NCBI GenBank assembly: GCA_947258635.1
Contig: CAMYJM010000008.1
Location: 1 to 32,131 of the forward strand
Reading direction: 5' to 3'
Source: an uncultured Acidimicrobiaceae bacterium
GTDB lineage: Bacteria; Actinomycetota; Acidimicrobiia; Spongiisociales; UBA5794
DNA: 32,131 bases
Of this stretch, positions 31,560 through 32,131 are shown in pieces. Each line of letters begins with the position of its first letter. Position 1 is the stretch's first letter. The notes beneath the pieces were generated by a model. The model had not been told where the DNA came from and searched no databases. It saw only the letters and a program-made list of their open reading frames with translations. Made by a program: the position numbers and the translations under genes.

Positions 31560-31735
31560 AAGCTGGTTCCGCCAAGATTATCGACGGCGGAAGGCAACGG
31601 TGTGTGGGCTGTGGGCATCCCCGCAAGGAACACCGCCGGACCGTCGGGTGCACCGTACCCAATTGCTCCTGCGCCGAGCACCAGCTGGCTGGTGCCGATG
31701 GAGGCGGTAAGAAGGGCGGCCAGGACTCGTCCTGA
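31556..31735 (+). CDS. Zinc-motif ORF overlapping the RRM stop (CTG start or -1 frameshift extension)
   Basis: A 59-codon frame ending at TGA 31733-31735. Its core reads CVGCGHPRKEH, then 5 residues, then CTVPNCSCAEH: Cys 16, 19, 32, 37, 39 and His 21, 26, 42, a pattern like small actinobacterial CxxCGH...C...CxC zinc modules. The tail is Gly/Lys-rich (GADGGGKKGGQDSS). There is no ATG, GTG or TTG before the first Cys in this frame. CTG 31556 overlaps the RRM TGA by CTGA and has AAGGAG 9 nt upstream (31542-31547), so a CTG start is plausible. Alternatively a -1 shift would fuse it to the RRM, giving an RRM-zinc-knuckle-like protein. A sequencing indel would have the same look. Confidence 0.6.
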   Translation: MKAGSAKIIDGGRQRCVGCGHPRKEHRRTVGCTVPNCSCAEHQLAGADGGGKKGGQDSS

Positions 31736-31768
31736 GCTTCGGCCGGCGTAGTCGATACTGATCGATTT

Positions 31769-31796
31769 CGGGCAGCCATGCATGCATGGCTGCCCG
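31769..31796. terminator. 28-nt perfect palindrome between convergent genes
   Basis: A perfect palindrome with 14-nt half-sites (CGGGCAGCCATGCA and its complement), able to form a 12-bp stem with a CATG loop on either strand. It lies 33 nt after the zinc-motif ORF and 8 nt before the stop of the convergent CapA-family gene. No T-tract follows. Its place suggests a bidirectional transcript end; a protein-binding site is the alternative. Confidence 0.6.
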
Positions 31797-31803
31797 GCTT
31801 CGT

Positions 31804-32131
31804 TCAGTCCCAGCTGCACAATCCCTGGTAGTCGACCTGGATCACAGGGTGACCGTGGCTTTCGATCACCGTTGGAATCAGGCAGGCGTCGATCGAGCCG
31901 TCCGGCTCAACGATGAACTGGGCTACTGCAGTAGTCGCCCCCGCCGTCGAGAGCCGGGGCCATACGAAGTTGCCGAGGCTCCATGCAATCGGCCGGCCCT
32001 CGTAGAAGTCGAGCGGCTGGAGCCGATGCGGGTGGTGCCCGAAGATCCCGTCGGCCCCGGCGTCGATCATGGCGTGGGCCCGCTCGATGTCTTCGCGGCG
32101 TGGCTTGGTGTCGAGCTCAACTCCCCAATGG
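31804..32131 (-). CDS. CapA-family (poly-gamma-glutamate synthesis type) metallophosphatase-like protein, C-terminal part
   Basis: The last 108 codons of a gene whose N-terminus lies beyond the right edge. HWGVELDTKPRREDIERAH then MIDAGADGIFGHHPHRLQPL and the segment GRPIAWSLGNFVWP match the CapA/PGA_cap family, with the HxxW-type and GHHPH motifs that line the metal site. Family members resemble calcineurin-type phosphoesterases; some serve capsule poly-gamma-glutamate synthesis, many have unknown roles. No capBC or ligase genes are visible, so the name should not be read as capsule formation. Convergent with the RRM/zinc pair across the palindrome. Confidence 0.9.
   Translation of the reverse strand, partial: HWGVELDTKPRREDIERAHAMIDAGADGIFGHHPHRLQPLDFYEGRPIAWSLGNFVWPRLSTAGATTAVAQFIVEPDGSIDACLIPTVIESHGHPVIQVDYQGLCSWD

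Noticed and set aside
1..32131. tRNA genes, CRISPR array, insertion sequences, prophage or defence system
   Set aside because: No cloverleaf-like sequence, regular spaced repeats, transposase, integrase or known defence protein was seen by eye; a covariance-model scan would be needed to exclude small RNAs fully.

Overview
The window is high-GC, gene-dense actinobacterial chromosome with short gaps, many GTG and TTG starts and several probable leaderless promoters. Four markers place it in Actinomycetota: a pgsA-patA-pimA phosphatidylinositol mannoside locus ordered as in mycobacteria, a tandem-GNAT mycothiol synthase (MshD), a DivIVA-domain protein and a coenzyme F420-type FrhB homologue. A deep-branching class such as Acidimicrobiia is a reasonable guess, but this is inference. 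There are no tRNA or rRNA genes, no CRISPR array, no insertion sequence and no prophage, so it reads as core and housekeeping chromosome rather than a mobile island.

Layout. 1-1858 (minus): pgsA, patA and a truncated pimA, the first steps of PIM/lipoglycan synthesis. 1986-3811: citrate synthase, convergent with a small two-helix membrane protein, with an 11-bp-arm palindrome between them. 3986-10185: two paralogous RND/MMPL-type exporters arranged tail to tail around a small putative exported protein. 10440-13719: thrS, divergent from an APH-fold protein whose two catalytic Asp positions are Asn (a probable pseudokinase), then a membrane-anchored zinc ribbon. 13739-16697: mshD, a patatin-like lipase, a DivIVA-domain coiled-coil protein, a 25-codon ORF and an orphan Flp-type pilin. 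16701-18851: a broken class I glutamine amidotransferase, an acyltransferase-3 membrane protein and a GlsB/YeaQ-like protein. 18864-23377 (minus): PEBP, LON-domain protein, class V aminotransferase, DUF1801 protein and an enolase-superfamily dehydratase. 23496-27073 (plus): VOC protein, an FrhB-like iron-sulfur protein and a non-pyrrolysine MttB-family methyltransferase. 27117-29976 (minus): an exported repeat protein and a coupled three-gene unit (carboxymuconolactone decarboxylase-like, SnoaL/CaMKII-AD-like, MDR oxidoreductase). 30156-32131: a mycothiol-dependent-isomerase-like metalloprotein, a structured leader, an RRM RNA-binding protein, an overlapping zinc-motif ORF, a 28-nt palindrome and the C-terminal part of a CapA-family protein.

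Together the genes suggest an envelope with PI mannosides and RND lipid or solute exporters, mycothiol redox chemistry, and catabolism of sugar acids, quaternary amines or aromatics. The most unusual element is at 31125-31796: an RRM gene with a hairpin-containing leader, followed in the -1 frame by a Cys/His-rich zinc-motif ORF that has no ATG, GTG or TTG start upstream of its first Cys. It overlaps the RRM stop codon as CTGA and has a well-placed AAGGAG. It would be either a CTG-started partner or a frameshift-made RRM-zinc fusion. Other second-look items are the Asn/Asn pseudokinase, the FrhB-MttB pair, the orphan pilin with its leader ORF, and the decayed amidotransferase.
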